From Gemmatimonas sp. (GTDB taxonomy: Bacteria; Gemmatimonadota; Gemmatimonadetes; Gemmatimonadales; Gemmatimonadaceae): a DNA stretch of 33,652 nucleotides. The notes below the pieces were generated by a model. It was not told the DNA's origin. It searched no databases and was given only the letters and a program-made list of their open reading frames with translations. Both the position numbers and the translations under genes were made by a program. Of the stretch, positions 15,034 to 27,400 are shown piece after piece (position 1 is the first letter of the stretch; every line of letters starts with the position of its first letter). The stretch spans positions 1-33,652 of the forward strand of contig JAJKIR010000059.1 of assembly GCA_021154325.1 (NCBI GenBank), read 5' to 3'.

Positions 15034-15848
15034 TAGCTGTACGTCGCGCCGACCTCGAACTGCTGGCCAGTTTGCGTGCCGCTCGTGAACGTCAGAATGC
15101 CCGCCTTGTTCACCGGACGGTTCTGCGCGTCGAAGCCATACGTGTACTCGACGACGTAGTGATCGCCGTCGCCGGTATGGGTGATGCGCCGCGGATTGTT
15201 CTTCTGCAGCTGGACGCGCGGGAGCAGAATGAGATGGTCGAAGAACTCCTGATGCAGTAGCTCGAAGCTGTCGACGTTCATGCCATTGTCGTAATTCTCG
15301 AAATGGTCGGTGAACGTTGCATCGGGCTGCACGCCATCGATCGCCGGGAGATGCTCCGTGAGATCCGAGAGATTCCCGTCCGCACCGTACGCCATCGTCA
15401 TCGTCTTATCGACGACGAATCCGCTCGCGGTCTTTCGCTGGCGCTCCAGGCGGACGAGCCTCGCGCCGTCGTACGCCAGGCGGACCTGCGTGAAGACGCC
15501 GGCCGAGCCCACATAGTCTACCTGCGCGACGTTTCCGGCATTGTCATAGCTGTAGACGAGCCGGTCGTGATTCACGACGATCGTGTTCTGAATCTCGCTC
15601 AGCCGGCCGCTGGTGTAGCTGAGCGTGTAGCTCGTGAGGCCCGACGCGAAGGACGCGTTCGTCATGCGCCCTGTCGGGTCGTACGCAAAGTGGTAGTACG
15701 GCGACGGAAGGCGCGGGACGACGATGTCCTCGAGGAGGACAGCGGGGAGAGGGTCCGGCTGGGGCGCAGTGGCAGGCGCGCTGTCGGTGCCGCAGCCAGC
15801 GACGGCCGCAACAAGGCAAAACACGATTCGGTAGCGATTGCTGAGCAT
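15027..15848 (-). CDS. Lipoprotein with YD-like repeats
   Basis: The ATG at 15848 has GGAGG 7 bases upstream and gives 273 residues. The signal peptide ends in V-A-G-C with Cys19, a good lipobox. The body has strand-turn repeats typical of YD/RHS-type sheets: YYHFAYDPTGRMTNASF, SYTLSYTSGRLSEIQN, RLVYSYDNAGNVAQVDY, VRLAYDGARLVRLER, MTMAYGADGNLSDL and VEYTYGFDAQNRPVN. It is a short, stand-alone sheet without an RHS core or toxin domain. It resembles DUF4595-like lipoproteins of Bacteroidota. It probably sits at the periplasmic or outer face; the role is unknown. It is divergent from the Nudix gene. Confidence 0.85.
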   Translation of the reverse strand: MLSNRYRIVFCLVAAVAGCGTDSAPATAPQPDPLPAVLLEDIVVPRLPSPYYHFAYDPTGRMTNASFASGLTSYTLSYTSGRLSEIQNTIVVNHDRLVYSYDNAGNVAQVDYVGSAGVFTQVRLAYDGARLVRLERQRKTASGFVVDKTMTMAYGADGNLSDLTEHLPAIDGVQPDATFTDHFENYDNGMNVDSFELLHQEFFDHLILLPRVQLQKNNPRRITHTGDGDHYVVEYTYGFDAQNRPVNKAGILTFTSGTQTGQQFEVGATYSYY

Positions 15849-15957
15849 CCGGGAGCCTCCTCCAGTATCACCCAGTAAACGGAGAAGCGGCCGCCCAGCG
15901 GTCACGCCTTCATATTGTCGGAGTCGGCTCGGGTTGTGCGGTTGCAGCGACGCTCTG

Positions 15958-16443
15958 ATGCCCATCTCTGATTATCTTCGCGACCTGCGCGCGCTGGTCG
16001 GCGGCCGTCTCCTCCTCTTGCCAGGCGTCGCCGGGATCGTGCGCGACGCCGACGATCGCGTCCTCTTCATTCGCCGCGCGGACAATGGTAAGTGGGGACT
16101 GCCGGCGGGCGCGATCGACCCCGGCGAGACGCCCGCCGACGCAGTCGCGCGCGAAGTACGCGAGGAGACCGGCCTCGAGGTACGGCCCACGCGCATCGCC
16201 GGCGTATTCGGCGGGCAGGGCTTCCGCGTCCGCTACGAGAACGGCGACGAAGCCGAGTACACGGTAATCGTCTTCGATTGCGAGGTCGTCGGCGGCGCTC
16301 TGTCACCGGCGGACGGCGAGGCGCTGGAGCTGCGCTACTTCACGCCTGACGAAGCACCGGAGCTGCAGGTGGCGTATCCACGCACGCTCTTCGAGCCATT
16401 ACGCGACACCTCCGAGCCGCCGCAGTTCGACCGGGCCCGTTAG
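15958..16443 (+). CDS. Nudix hydrolase
   Basis: The 161-residue product contains a perfect Nudix box. It starts at GAIDPGETPADAVAREVREE and ends TGL, matching GX5EX7REUXEEXGU, which binds the metal and cleaves nucleoside-diphosphate-X bonds. The upstream LPGVAGIVRDADDRVLFIRR and NGKWGLPAG are the usual first strands. Nothing after the box fixes the substrate (ADP-ribose, dNTP, CoA or other). The ATG at 15958 lacks a strong ribosome-binding site, but the upstream frame (from 15838) is antisense to the lipoprotein leader. The TAG stop is inside CGTTAGGC at 16438-16445. Confidence 0.95.
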   Translation: MPISDYLRDLRALVGGRLLLLPGVAGIVRDADDRVLFIRRADNGKWGLPAGAIDPGETPADAVAREVREETGLEVRPTRIAGVFGGQGFRVRYENGDEAEYTVIVFDCEVVGGALSPADGEALELRYFTPDEAPELQVAYPRTLFEPLRDTSEPPQFDRAR

Positions 16444-16493
16444 GCAAGGCGCACCCAACCCACGGTAACCCGGCCGTCCTGGCGCCATACCGC

Positions 16494-17435
16494 TTACGGA
16501 GCGATCGCGCTGGCCTCGACGCGGAAATCGTTGACGATGCCGTTTCCCTGGAAGCCGACGTACTTCACGCCGGTCACCGCGAACGGAATCGCCGCCGTCG
16601 GTACGCCCTGCACCGAACCGACGACCATTCCCGTCGACGGATCGTAGCTGACCGCGATCTCGTTGTAGTTCTGGAGTACGACCGTGCCGGACACCATCTG
16701 CCCTTTGAGGCCGTTGGTGTGGAGCTCCCACGTTGCGACGCTGCCGAGGCCACCCGGCGTCGTGCGCGGCATACGGAGTACGATCCAGGCGGCAGCGGAG
16801 CTCTCGAAGTTGCCGGCCAAGGCGCCGGAGGGAGTGAATCCCACGGCGGTCGTGTACCAGCCGGCGATCGCTTTGACCGAGACCTTGATCGGTCCGGCCG
16901 GTTGCGCGAATGGCAGCAAGGCATCGTTGTTGGACTCGGTCGAGGGCGTGACGTCGCTCGCCAGCACCCCGTTCTCTCCGGGCTGGTCGTATGATCCCGC
17001 GGGCTCGACCGCGGTCGGATCCAGCGATGCAGAGGCGAACGCCCATGTCGGCGTCTGCCGCGAGTCCGGTGTCATCCACACTTCCGCACTCGTGTTCGGC
17101 CACTCGGCGCGGAGTTGATTGATGCTCTTCGACAGGAAGACGGAGACCGCGTTACCAGCGGCGTCGTAGCGAATCGGCATACCGGTTCCGAGCGGGTCGA
17201 AGCCGAACGAGTCGCGGAGATAGATGGGGCCGGCGAGCGGCGGTGCCGGGGGTAGCTGAACGCCGCCACCTCCACCACCGCCACCTCCACCACCTCCGCT
17301 TCCTCCACTTCCGGATCCTTGCGAGAATGCGGGGGCGATCGGTACTGCTGGCGACATTGGCGATAGATCGGTGCAGGCCGAAGCGAGAACGCTGGCCGAG
17401 AACAGGGCGGCGAGGAGGAGAGAGCGAGTAGCCAC
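16494..17435 (-). CDS. Lipoprotein with poly-glycine linker and lectin-like domain
   Basis: I start at the GTG at 17435, with GGAG 8 bases upstream; the longer frame to 17516 adds a Pro/Arg-rich stretch before the signal. The 313-residue protein begins with a lipoprotein-like signal ending L-A-S-A-C. A spacer and a Ser/Gly linker with 12 consecutive glycines follow. The remaining 230 residues start LRDSFGFDP and end KYVGFQGNGIVNDFRVEA, which looks like a concanavalin/LamG-type beta sandwich. It is probably surface-exposed and may bind carbohydrate. Ligand and partner are unknown. Confidence 0.75.
   Translation of the reverse strand: MATRSLLLAALFSASVLASACTDLSPMSPAVPIAPAFSQGSGSGGSGGGGGGGGGGGGVQLPPAPPLAGPIYLRDSFGFDPLGTGMPIRYDAAGNAVSVFLSKSINQLRAEWPNTSAEVWMTPDSRQTPTWAFASASLDPTAVEPAGSYDQPGENGVLASDVTPSTESNNDALLPFAQPAGPIKVSVKAIAGWYTTAVGFTPSGALAGNFESSAAAWIVLRMPRTTPGGLGSVATWELHTNGLKGQMVSGTVVLQNYNEIAVSYDPSTGMVVGSVQGVPTAAIPFAVTGVKYVGFQGNGIVNDFRVEASAIAP
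17262..17318 (-). repeat. Glycine-codon microsatellite (GGN repeat)
   Basis: Nineteen consecutive Gly/Ser codons, twelve of them an unbroken Gly run (mostly GGT/GGA/GGC), form an imperfect trinucleotide tract in the lipoprotein linker. Such tracts can change length by slippage while staying in frame, altering the distance from membrane anchor to domain. Confidence 0.8.
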
Positions 17436-17667
17436 GGAAGACTCCAGTTGTTGCGATGTAGTTGAACGTGGGGGCGGACGCGGAGTCTCCAGGCAAGTGC
17501 GAGTCCCTCTGCCCATTAAAGCAGTTCACCTCGTAACCGCCTGACATCACGGAAGATGCGGGTTCGCGTCGCCTGACCATCATGGCCGCGGCCGTAATGG
17601 ATCGATGCGCAGTTGGATTGTTTCGTGACAGTTCGCGCTCGATCGCCTAACGATTCAGGGAGACACC
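17436..17667. other. Divergent intergenic region
   Basis: This 232-base gap separates the lipoprotein (-) from the exported unknown protein (+). It should hold both promoters. GCCTAACG is at 17645-17652, just before the ribosome-binding site of the plus-strand gene. I see no convincing promoter boxes or RNA gene. Confidence 0.4.
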
Positions 17668-18135
17668 ATGACCAAATGGATGACGGCAGCAGCAGTGGCG
17701 TTGCCACTCTGGCTCCATGCGAGCTGGGCTCCGTCGCGAGACGCACCGCATTTTGCAGCGCCGGAAATCATCGTTGCTTCCGGCGGCCCGCTCCTCCGAC
17801 GCGTCGTCCTCGCCGACATCACGGAGAATCTTCGTCTCATGCTCGCGATGGGTGGGCGAACAGCGTTCCAGGAGAGCTCGCTCGGTAGCCGTCCTCGCAT
17901 TCGCGTCGCGATGTATTGGGGCACTCAGTGGCGCGGCAGGCTCGATCTCCCCGATTCAGTCACAGTATTCGCCGGCGACGGCGCGCAACCGGGGGCATTC
18001 TATCCCGCCGTTCGCGGGCAGCCGGCACTCTGGGTATTTGGAGCCTACGGGACCACGTCGGCGAGCGTGCGCGGCGTCGCCGCCGAGGGACTGGAGATTC
18101 TCTCGAAGCACGAGATTCCTACGACAGTAAGATAG
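17668..18135 (+). CDS. Exported protein of unknown function, 155 aa
   Basis: The ATG at 17668 has AGGGAG upstream. The N-terminus MTKWMTAAAVALPLWLHASW looks like a signal peptide or N-terminal anchor. The body, with EIIVASGGPLLRRVVLADIT, RIRVAMYWGTQWRGRLDLPD, GAFYPAVRGQPALWVFG and RGVAAEGLEILSKHEIPT, is a small beta-rich domain that I cannot place. Conserved-looking aromatic and Gly turns suggest a real folded protein. It lies 64 bases before the NADP-oxidoreductase-like gene and could be co-transcribed with it. Confidence 0.7.
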   Translation: MTKWMTAAAVALPLWLHASWAPSRDAPHFAAPEIIVASGGPLLRRVVLADITENLRLMLAMGGRTAFQESSLGSRPRIRVAMYWGTQWRGRLDLPDSVTVFAGDGAQPGAFYPAVRGQPALWVFGAYGTTSASVRGVAAEGLEILSKHEIPTTVR

Positions 18136-18199
18136 AACCGTCTTGATGTGAATCATCTGCCTAACGATCGCTACAGCCACTCGCCAGTCGTTCCTCACG

Positions 18200-19177
18200 A
18201 TGCTCATCACCATTCTCGGATCCGGTCTGATGGGGAGCGCGCTCGGCACCGCCTGGGCGCGCGCCGGCCACTCCGTCGCCTTTACCTACTCGCGCGACCG
18301 GGCCAAGCTCGACCAGCTCGCGCGGTCCGCAGGGAACAGCGCGATCGCGGCAGCGCCTAACGAGACCGTACCCGAGTGCGAGGTCGTGCTCGTGAGTGTG
18401 CCATGGCATCGGCTGGACGACGCGCTCGAGACCGCGGGCGGGGCCGACGCCTTCGCGAACAAGACGGTCGTCACCTGCTCGCTGCCGATGCGTCCGGACG
18501 ACTCCGACCTTGCCATCGCGCACGATACGTCCGGCGCCGAGGAGCTCGCGCGACGTCTTCCCGGCGCCCGCGTCGTCGCCGCCTTCAACACGATCCCGTC
18601 GGAGCTCATTAGGCCACCGCTGTTCGACATCGCCAGTAGCGAGCGGCCGGAGGTGCTGATCTGCGGCGACGATCGCCGCGCCAACGACGTCGCCGACACA
18701 CTCGCGCGGGACGCGGGCTTCACACCGGTGCATGTCGGCCGGCTCCGAATGAGCCGCTGGGTCGAGCCATTCGGGCTCGTGGTCGGCCAGTTAGCGTATG
18801 CTCAAGAGCGGGGCCCCGCGCTCGGCTATCGCTTCCTGTCGTATCCCGAGTACCCGATGCCGGACCACCCACTGCCGGTTCACATCGCTCGGGGAGACGG
18901 CACGCTCGCGGCGACCGTGTCGGTCTACGGGGGCAACGAGGTGGAGGAGAACGGAGCCCTGCTCGAGCAATTCAAGACGGACGCGGTCGCCCGACTCGTG
19001 CCGGGAATGGCGTTCGCGGGAACCAGCGTGCAGCCTTCGGACAGAGGGCAACACATGGCGGCCTTCACGTTCGGCGAAGAGCACATGCCCGAGCCACTCG
19101 AGGCGTTCCTCGAATGGTTGCGCCGCCATCCGGCCGTGCGTCTCATCGAGATCCAATACTCGACAGCCGAGACGTAA
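18200..19177 (+). CDS. NADP-oxidoreductase-like protein with extra C-terminal domain
   Basis: The first 215 residues are an F420-dependent-NADP-reductase/pyrroline-reductase-type Rossmann domain: MLITILGSGLMGSALGTAWA (GxGxMG), ECEVVLVSVPWHRLDDAL, ARVVAAFNTIPSELI and LICGDDRRANDVADTLARDAGF. The family usually ends near residue 220 (about MSRWVEPFGLVVGQLAY). Here another 100 residues follow, from about PDHPLPVHIARGDGTLAATV to VRLIEIQYSTAET. They have a beta-alpha-beta pattern I do not recognise. The product is 325 aa, cytoplasmic, with no strong ribosome-binding site. GCCTAACG is at 18355-18362 (A-P-N-E) and just upstream at 18159-18166. Confidence 0.85.
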   Translation: MLITILGSGLMGSALGTAWARAGHSVAFTYSRDRAKLDQLARSAGNSAIAAAPNETVPECEVVLVSVPWHRLDDALETAGGADAFANKTVVTCSLPMRPDDSDLAIAHDTSGAEELARRLPGARVVAAFNTIPSELIRPPLFDIASSERPEVLICGDDRRANDVADTLARDAGFTPVHVGRLRMSRWVEPFGLVVGQLAYAQERGPALGYRFLSYPEYPMPDHPLPVHIARGDGTLAATVSVYGGNEVEENGALLEQFKTDAVARLVPGMAFAGTSVQPSDRGQHMAAFTFGEEHMPEPLEAFLEWLRRHPAVRLIEIQYSTAET

Positions 19178-19273
19178 CTCGCTCGCGCGTCGCGCCGTAC
19201 GCAGCACCGAACAGCGCACCCCAACCATTCGTCCCAGGGCGCTGTCCAACGCAGGTCTCGTACGGAATCACTC

Positions 19274-21838
<2,565 letters not shown>

Positions 21839-21855
21839 CCCACTCACGCTTGCTG

Positions 21856-22968
21856 GTGAGACGATTCGCAGCGTTGCTCCTCGTCGGACTCGTGTGGCCA
21901 GCCAGCGCTGGCCACCAGGTCGGCCAGCGACCCGATCTCCCTGCCCTCGAGCGATGGCTGCGGCGAACGGCGGATTCGGCGGGCTTCTCGGGCGTCGTGC
22001 TCGTTGAGCGCGGCGGACGCGTTCTCCTCGATCGCGCCTACACACCTTCCGGCCGGCGCGGCCTAACGACCGAGAACGCCTTCTGGCTCGCGTCGACGAC
22101 GAAGCAGTTCACGGCGGCGGCGGTCCTCAAGCTCGTCGATCAGGGCAAGCTCGCGCTGAGCGATTCGCTCTATCACTTCTTCCGCCGCCTGTCCCGCGAC
22201 GCGCGTGCCATCACCGTCGAGCAACTCCTTACCCACACCTCCGGTATCGCGCCATCCGGTGCCGCCGAAGGAATCACGGAGCGCGAGGCGGCAGTGCGAG
22301 CGATCTTCGCCGAGCCGCTGCGTCGACCGCCGGGCGATTCCTACCATTATGAGGACGAGGACTACACCGTCCTCGCCGCGATCGTCGAGTCGGTGGCGGG
22401 CGTGCCGTACGAGGCATTCGTCGAGCGCGCGCTGCTCATCCCCGCTGGTCTCACCCACACCGGCTTCTGTGGCCGGCTCGCGCCTAACGTCTCGATCGCG
22501 CCGTCGGCTGGTGCGCCGGCCGTTCCGCCGCCCTGCCGCGGCGGAAGCACCCCCGTCGATTGGGCAGACCGCGGCGCCACGGGTCTCGTTGGAACTGCGA
22601 GCGATCTCCTGAAGTGGACCCGCGCCCTTCGCGGCGGGAGGATCCTGTCCGAGGAATCCCGCGAGGAGCTCGAGCGGGGGAAGGTACTCGTGAGGCGCGA
22701 AGGCGGCAGCGACGTCTATTACTCGTTTGGCGCGCGCATCTACATGGACGGCGATCGGCGCCGCGAGGTCTGGCATTCGGGCTACGACATCCGCGTGGGC
22801 CAGAGCAGCACGGTGCGCCTTCTCGACAGCGGCCTCTGGATCGTCGTGCTCGCGAACTCGGGGCTGGACGCCGGCGGCCAGCCATGGGCGGCAGCAGTCG
22901 CGCACGTCATCGATACCTGCCTGGCGGAATCGACGACGCGCTGTGTCGCGCGGGAGAGCTCGCCCTAG
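21856..22968 (+). CDS. Serine hydrolase, class C beta-lactamase/PBP4-like
   Basis: The protein (about 370 aa) has a signal peptide, MRRFAALLLVGLVWPASAGH. The beta-lactamase-fold motif SxxK is ASTTKQFTAA (Ser80, Lys83). QLLTHTSGIAPSG is the usual next element, and the KTG equivalent is WHSGYDIRVG (HSG). The YxN motif reads YHYEDEDYTVL, so the usual Tyr-x-Asn becomes Tyr-x-Asp (D167). The family covers D-amino-acid peptidases, esterases and beta-lactamases. With this sequence an esterase or peptidase is likelier than resistance. Start codons TTG 21850 and GTG 21856 are both possible, with no clear ribosome-binding site. GCCTAACG copies are at 22061 and 22482. Confidence 0.92.
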   Translation: MRRFAALLLVGLVWPASAGHQVGQRPDLPALERWLRRTADSAGFSGVVLVERGGRVLLDRAYTPSGRRGLTTENAFWLASTTKQFTAAAVLKLVDQGKLALSDSLYHFFRRLSRDARAITVEQLLTHTSGIAPSGAAEGITEREAAVRAIFAEPLRRPPGDSYHYEDEDYTVLAAIVESVAGVPYEAFVERALLIPAGLTHTGFCGRLAPNVSIAPSAGAPAVPPPCRGGSTPVDWADRGATGLVGTASDLLKWTRALRGGRILSEESREELERGKVLVRREGGSDVYYSFGARIYMDGDRRREVWHSGYDIRVGQSSTVRLLDSGLWIVVLANSGLDAGGQPWAAAVAHVIDTCLAESTTRCVARESSP

Positions 22969-22990
22969 CCTCGATCTCGACGAGGCGAAC

Positions 22991-24475
22991 GTGACGGGCC
23001 CCACGGCGGGAGCGTCGGTAGGTGTCCCCTCTCGCCTCTCCATGACTGACGCCGTTCGCACGACCCCCGCCACCGCCGACCCAGGCACCGCGATCCGCTA
23101 CGCCGCGGACTGCTCCCTCATCGTCGCGGGGCTCATGCTGCCCATAGCGATCGTCGCCGCGCTCTTCCAGCCGTCCTGGTCGCGCACGACGGTCTGGCTG
23201 CCCATCCTCTTCATGCTCTTCGCGGCCGGTCCGTTCGTTCTCGTTGGCCGCGCACTGAAGCGAGAGGGGGCGACATGGGCGATTGGCGCTGCCACGGGCC
23301 TCGGATGGACCGCGATGTTGTTGATCATCGACGTCGCGCTCTTCGGCGACAGCCTGCGTGTGATCTGGGCACGCGGCGGCGGCCTCCTCTGGCTGTTGAT
23401 GGGCTACCTGCTGGCAGCCCACGGAATGCTCAGCGACGTAATGCCGACATCGGGGTACGTGCTCTTCATCCCGCTCTTCTTCGCCAGCGCCTATCTCGCC
23501 AAGCATGCTTACCGCGCGCGCGCGGGAATCGATCTCCTCACGAATCACGAGTGGTTCCGCGGGTGGGCCATCTCCGTTGGCTATGTGCTCGTGGGCCTGC
23601 CGGTCTTTCTCAAGATCGCCAGCAACGTCGAGACGAGGGAGATCGCGAAGCGCGACGAGCGGAGCAAGCACTTCGCGCAGGCGAACGTCGATGTTCGTAA
23701 ACTCTTACGTCGCGTCCAGAACTGCCTCTACTGGTACGAGAGTGAGCACCCTAACGAGGGCTTCCCGCGCGACCTCGGCGCCGTGGGTCCCGGCGGGACC
23801 GCCTGCTTCGACACGGCATCGATGACGGGCACACTCGCGCACTCGCGCGTGCGCTACGCCGCGAATGCGCCGGACAGCACCGGCCGCGTCACCGGCTTCT
23901 GGCTCGTGGCCGAGCCGATGAGCGAGGAAGCGTTCTGGCGCAAGCAGTACTACGCGGACGAATCCGGCGTGGTGTATTACGCCGACCTCCTGGGGCGCGA
24001 CGATGCGATGTTCTACCATCGTAAGGCCCCGGACTCGCCGCTGCCGCCGCCAGGCGAGCAGCTCGAGATCGTGGACTCGCCCGTCCAGGAGCTCCGCTCG
24101 ATTCAGGAATGTCTGCATCAGCCCATCGACTACCAGGGAATAGTGTTTCCAGTCCGCGTCGAGTCGCGAGGATGCACGAGGCGGGAGTGGATCGACGCCG
24201 ATGGCGACATGCTCTTCTCCGTCTCTTCACGCTTCGCGAGTGACGTCATGGGTGGCACGTATTCGCTCGTGTATCGGCCGCGTCGCGCTCTCACGGAGAC
24301 GACGGCCGCCGGTTACATCATGGAAGCGAGACCCGTGGAGTTCGGCGTGGACGGCGTGCGGAGCTACTGGACGGACGAGCTCGGGCGCATCCACTGGACG
24401 CGAGAGAACCGCGCCGCCACCGCCGATGATCCCGTGATCGAGGAATGCGATCTCGGGCGGCCGTGCGAAGGTTGA
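22991..24475 (+). CDS. Six-TM membrane protein with pilin-like C-terminal domain
   Basis: The GTG at 22991 has GAGG 5 bases upstream; the ATG at 23042 is the alternative. Six hydrophobic helices occupy roughly the first 215 residues (CSLIVAGLMLPIAIVAALF through GWAISVGYVLVGLPVFLKIA). The last is followed by a polar helix and RVQNCLYWYESEHPNEGFPRDL, then VRYAANAPDSTGRVTGFWLV and YYADESGVVYY. This is the arrangement of the globular head of type II/IV (pseudo)pilins, which also sits behind a TM helix. The last 120 residues form a further beta-rich part. A pilin-like head on a polytopic protein is unusual. The role is unknown. Confidence 0.8.
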   Translation: MTGPTAGASVGVPSRLSMTDAVRTTPATADPGTAIRYAADCSLIVAGLMLPIAIVAALFQPSWSRTTVWLPILFMLFAAGPFVLVGRALKREGATWAIGAATGLGWTAMLLIIDVALFGDSLRVIWARGGGLLWLLMGYLLAAHGMLSDVMPTSGYVLFIPLFFASAYLAKHAYRARAGIDLLTNHEWFRGWAISVGYVLVGLPVFLKIASNVETREIAKRDERSKHFAQANVDVRKLLRRVQNCLYWYESEHPNEGFPRDLGAVGPGGTACFDTASMTGTLAHSRVRYAANAPDSTGRVTGFWLVAEPMSEEAFWRKQYYADESGVVYYADLLGRDDAMFYHRKAPDSPLPPPGEQLEIVDSPVQELRSIQECLHQPIDYQGIVFPVRVESRGCTRREWIDADGDMLFSVSSRFASDVMGGTYSLVYRPRRALTETTAAGYIMEARPVEFGVDGVRSYWTDELGRIHWTRENRAATADDPVIEECDLGRPCEG

Positions 24476-24496
24476 TCATCTACTAAACCACCACCG

Positions 24497-27400
24497 ATGC
24501 GTATCCCCCTGCTCGCCGCCGCCATCGCGGCCGTCGTGTTGACCCCGCCAGCCCGAGCGCAAATAGGAACATTGCGAGTGGTCCGCGCGACGCCCACCGC
24601 CGACGCTGGCCCGATGCAGCAGATCAGCGTCGCCTTCGATCGGCCGGTAGCCGGCTCGCTCGACCGATCGGTGGATCCGGCGACGATCTTCCACATCGAG
24701 CCGGCGGTGCGTGGTCGTCTCGAGTGGCGCGACCCGGTGACGATTCGCCTCACGCCGGCGGCGCCGCTCACGTCCGGCGCGCGCTACACCATCGCCGTCT
24801 CCAACAACTTTCGCGCGATGGACGGCAGCGCGCTCGCCGAGCCGTACCAGTTCACCTTCCGCGTGCATGGCCCGCTGCTGCTCGCGGGCACACCGGTGTC
24901 GTCCGGCGGCGGTGATCACGTCGAGCCGAATCAGCGCTTCGCCCTCGTGTACTCGTCGCCCGTCGATCTGCCGACACTCACCGGCACGGCGTACATCGAG
25001 ATGAGCGCGACCTGCGGCGGCGACAAGGTAATCCGCCTGGACGCCGTGTCCCAGCGTCCGATCGAAAGCGGCGACCGCGGCGACATCCGTGAAGCAGGCG
25101 GCTACGAGCGCGATCACTCGACCGACTCGTTGCGACGCGTCGTGCAGCTCGCGCCGCGCGCGCCGCTGCCGCGCGGCTGCCGCGCGGAACTCATCGCACC
25201 CTCCGAGCTGAGCGCGGAGGGTTCGCGCGGCACCGCACGCTGGGCCTTCTCGACGTACGGTGATCTTCACATCGAGTCGCTCAAGTGCAACGAGGCGTAC
25301 TCCCAGAGCTGCCCGAACGGGCCGCTGACGATCGTCTTCTCGAATCCCATCAAGGGCTCCGAGGTCGCGAAGCGTCTGCGTCTCATCCCGCAAACGCCGT
25401 TCAGAGTTCGTGATACTGTCTCGGCGTTGACGTACTGGACGCTCGACGCGAAGCTCAAGCCGCGCGTGAGCTACGCGGTCGTGGCCGATACCGCATTGCG
25501 CGACGTCTACGGCCAGCCGCTACGCGGAAATCCCGCCGCTGGCTACACGACGACCGGCTTCACGCCGACGATCGTTCACCCGATCGGCCATGAGCTCGTG
25601 GAGCGCGTCGGCGGCTACCGCACGCTCGCCGTGGAGCACGTGAACGTGGACACCCTCGTGGCGACGATCGCGCCGGTTCCCGACAGCCTCGTCCCGAAGA
25701 TCCTGAACCGCTATGGATGGCGCAACGACTCGCTCTGGAGCCAGCTGCAACGCGGCGCGACGGTCCAGCGGCTCCCGGTGCGCGCCGGTCTGCGGGATCA
25801 GCCGCTGATCACCGGCATTCCCCTCCCGACCATCGACGCAGCCCGCCCTCATACGTCGCCCCTGCTTGCGGTGCGCATCGAGGGCAACGGCGCCAGCGGT
25901 GAGGCGGAGACGAGCAGCTCGTCCGGCACCATCGTCCAGGTCACCGACCTCGGCGTGCACGCAAAGATCGGCTCGACCGAGGGCGCAGTCTGGGTCACAG
26001 GCGTGAGCGACGGCAAGCCGCGCGCGGGAGCCACGGTCGTGCTCCACGATCCGTTCGGTCGCGAGCTCTCCACGGCTCAGACGAACGCCGACGGGCTGGC
26101 GCGGTTCGCGTCGTTGCGCACGCTCGCGCCGCCGGCGGAGGGCGACGATCCGCCCATGCGCTATTCCGGCTTCGAGGGTTTCGTAACTGCTCAACTGGGC
26201 GCCGATCGCGCCGTGGTCGCGATCAACCAGTGGGATCCGGACCTCTCGCCGTGGCGCTTCGGCGCGTCGGCCGCGTGGGGCGACGACCGTATCCCGGTCG
26301 CCGGCGCCCTCTTCACCGAGCGCGGCATCTACCGGCCGACGGAGCGCGTCTACGCCAAGGCGATCGTGCGCGACGGCTCGTTAGGCGCGCTCCGTGCGGC
26401 GCCGGCCGGCGACTCCATCAAGTGGCGGTTTCACGACCGCGAGGACGGGATGCTCCGCGAGGTGACGGTCCCCCTTTCCGCCTTCGGCACCTCGGACCAG
26501 TCGCTCACCATTCCCGCGAACGCACCCGTCGGCTACTACAACGTCGACATCCAGGTGAAGCGGCTCGGCAGCTGGCGCACCATCGCGAGCGCCGGCTATC
26601 GCATCGCGGAGTACCGGCCGCCCGAGTTTCTCGTCGACATGACGAGCGCCGATTCCACTCTCGTCGTAGGCGGGAAGCTTACCGCGAAGCTGCAGGCGCG
26701 GTATCTCTTCGGCGCGCCGATGGGCCGCGCCGCCGTCTCCTGGCAGGCAAGGCAGACGATCATGTCGCCGTGGGAGCTTTCGGTTCCGGGCTTCGACGCC
26801 TGGTCCATCGGTGAGACGTCCGGATGGTGGGAGGAGGACGAGAGCCGCGAGGAGCACGTCTTCGCGAGCAAGCCGGACACCCTCGATCCACGCGGCGGTG
26901 GCAGCTTCAGCATCGCCGCGCCCGAGTCGCAGAAGGGCCGCCCGGCGCGCCTCACGATCGAGGCGACCGTCACGGACGTCAATCGCCAGGCAGTCGGCGC
27001 GAGCACGTCGGCCATCGTCTACCCGGCCGACTTCTACATCGCCGTCAAGCCGTTAGGCAGGACGTATTTCTGGCGCACCGGCTCTCCTCAGGCCGTTGCG
27101 GTCGTGGCGGTGCGGCCGGACGGGCATCTCGTGCCGGGCGTTCGCATCAGCGGAACGGTCGTCCGCCGCGAGTGGCACCGCGTGAGGCGCGAGCGCGACG
27201 GAGTGTCGGAGCTCGTTGGGGAATGGGTCTCCGATACGGTCTCTCACTGCACCGTGACCACGACCGCCGACACGACGACGACCTGCGGCGTATCGCCTAA
27301 CGACGGCGGCATCTACATCGTCAGCTTCAGCGCTACAGATCGCGCGGGGCATCCCGCGACGACCAGCATCGAGCGCTGGGTCGTCGGCCCGGGCTGGGTC

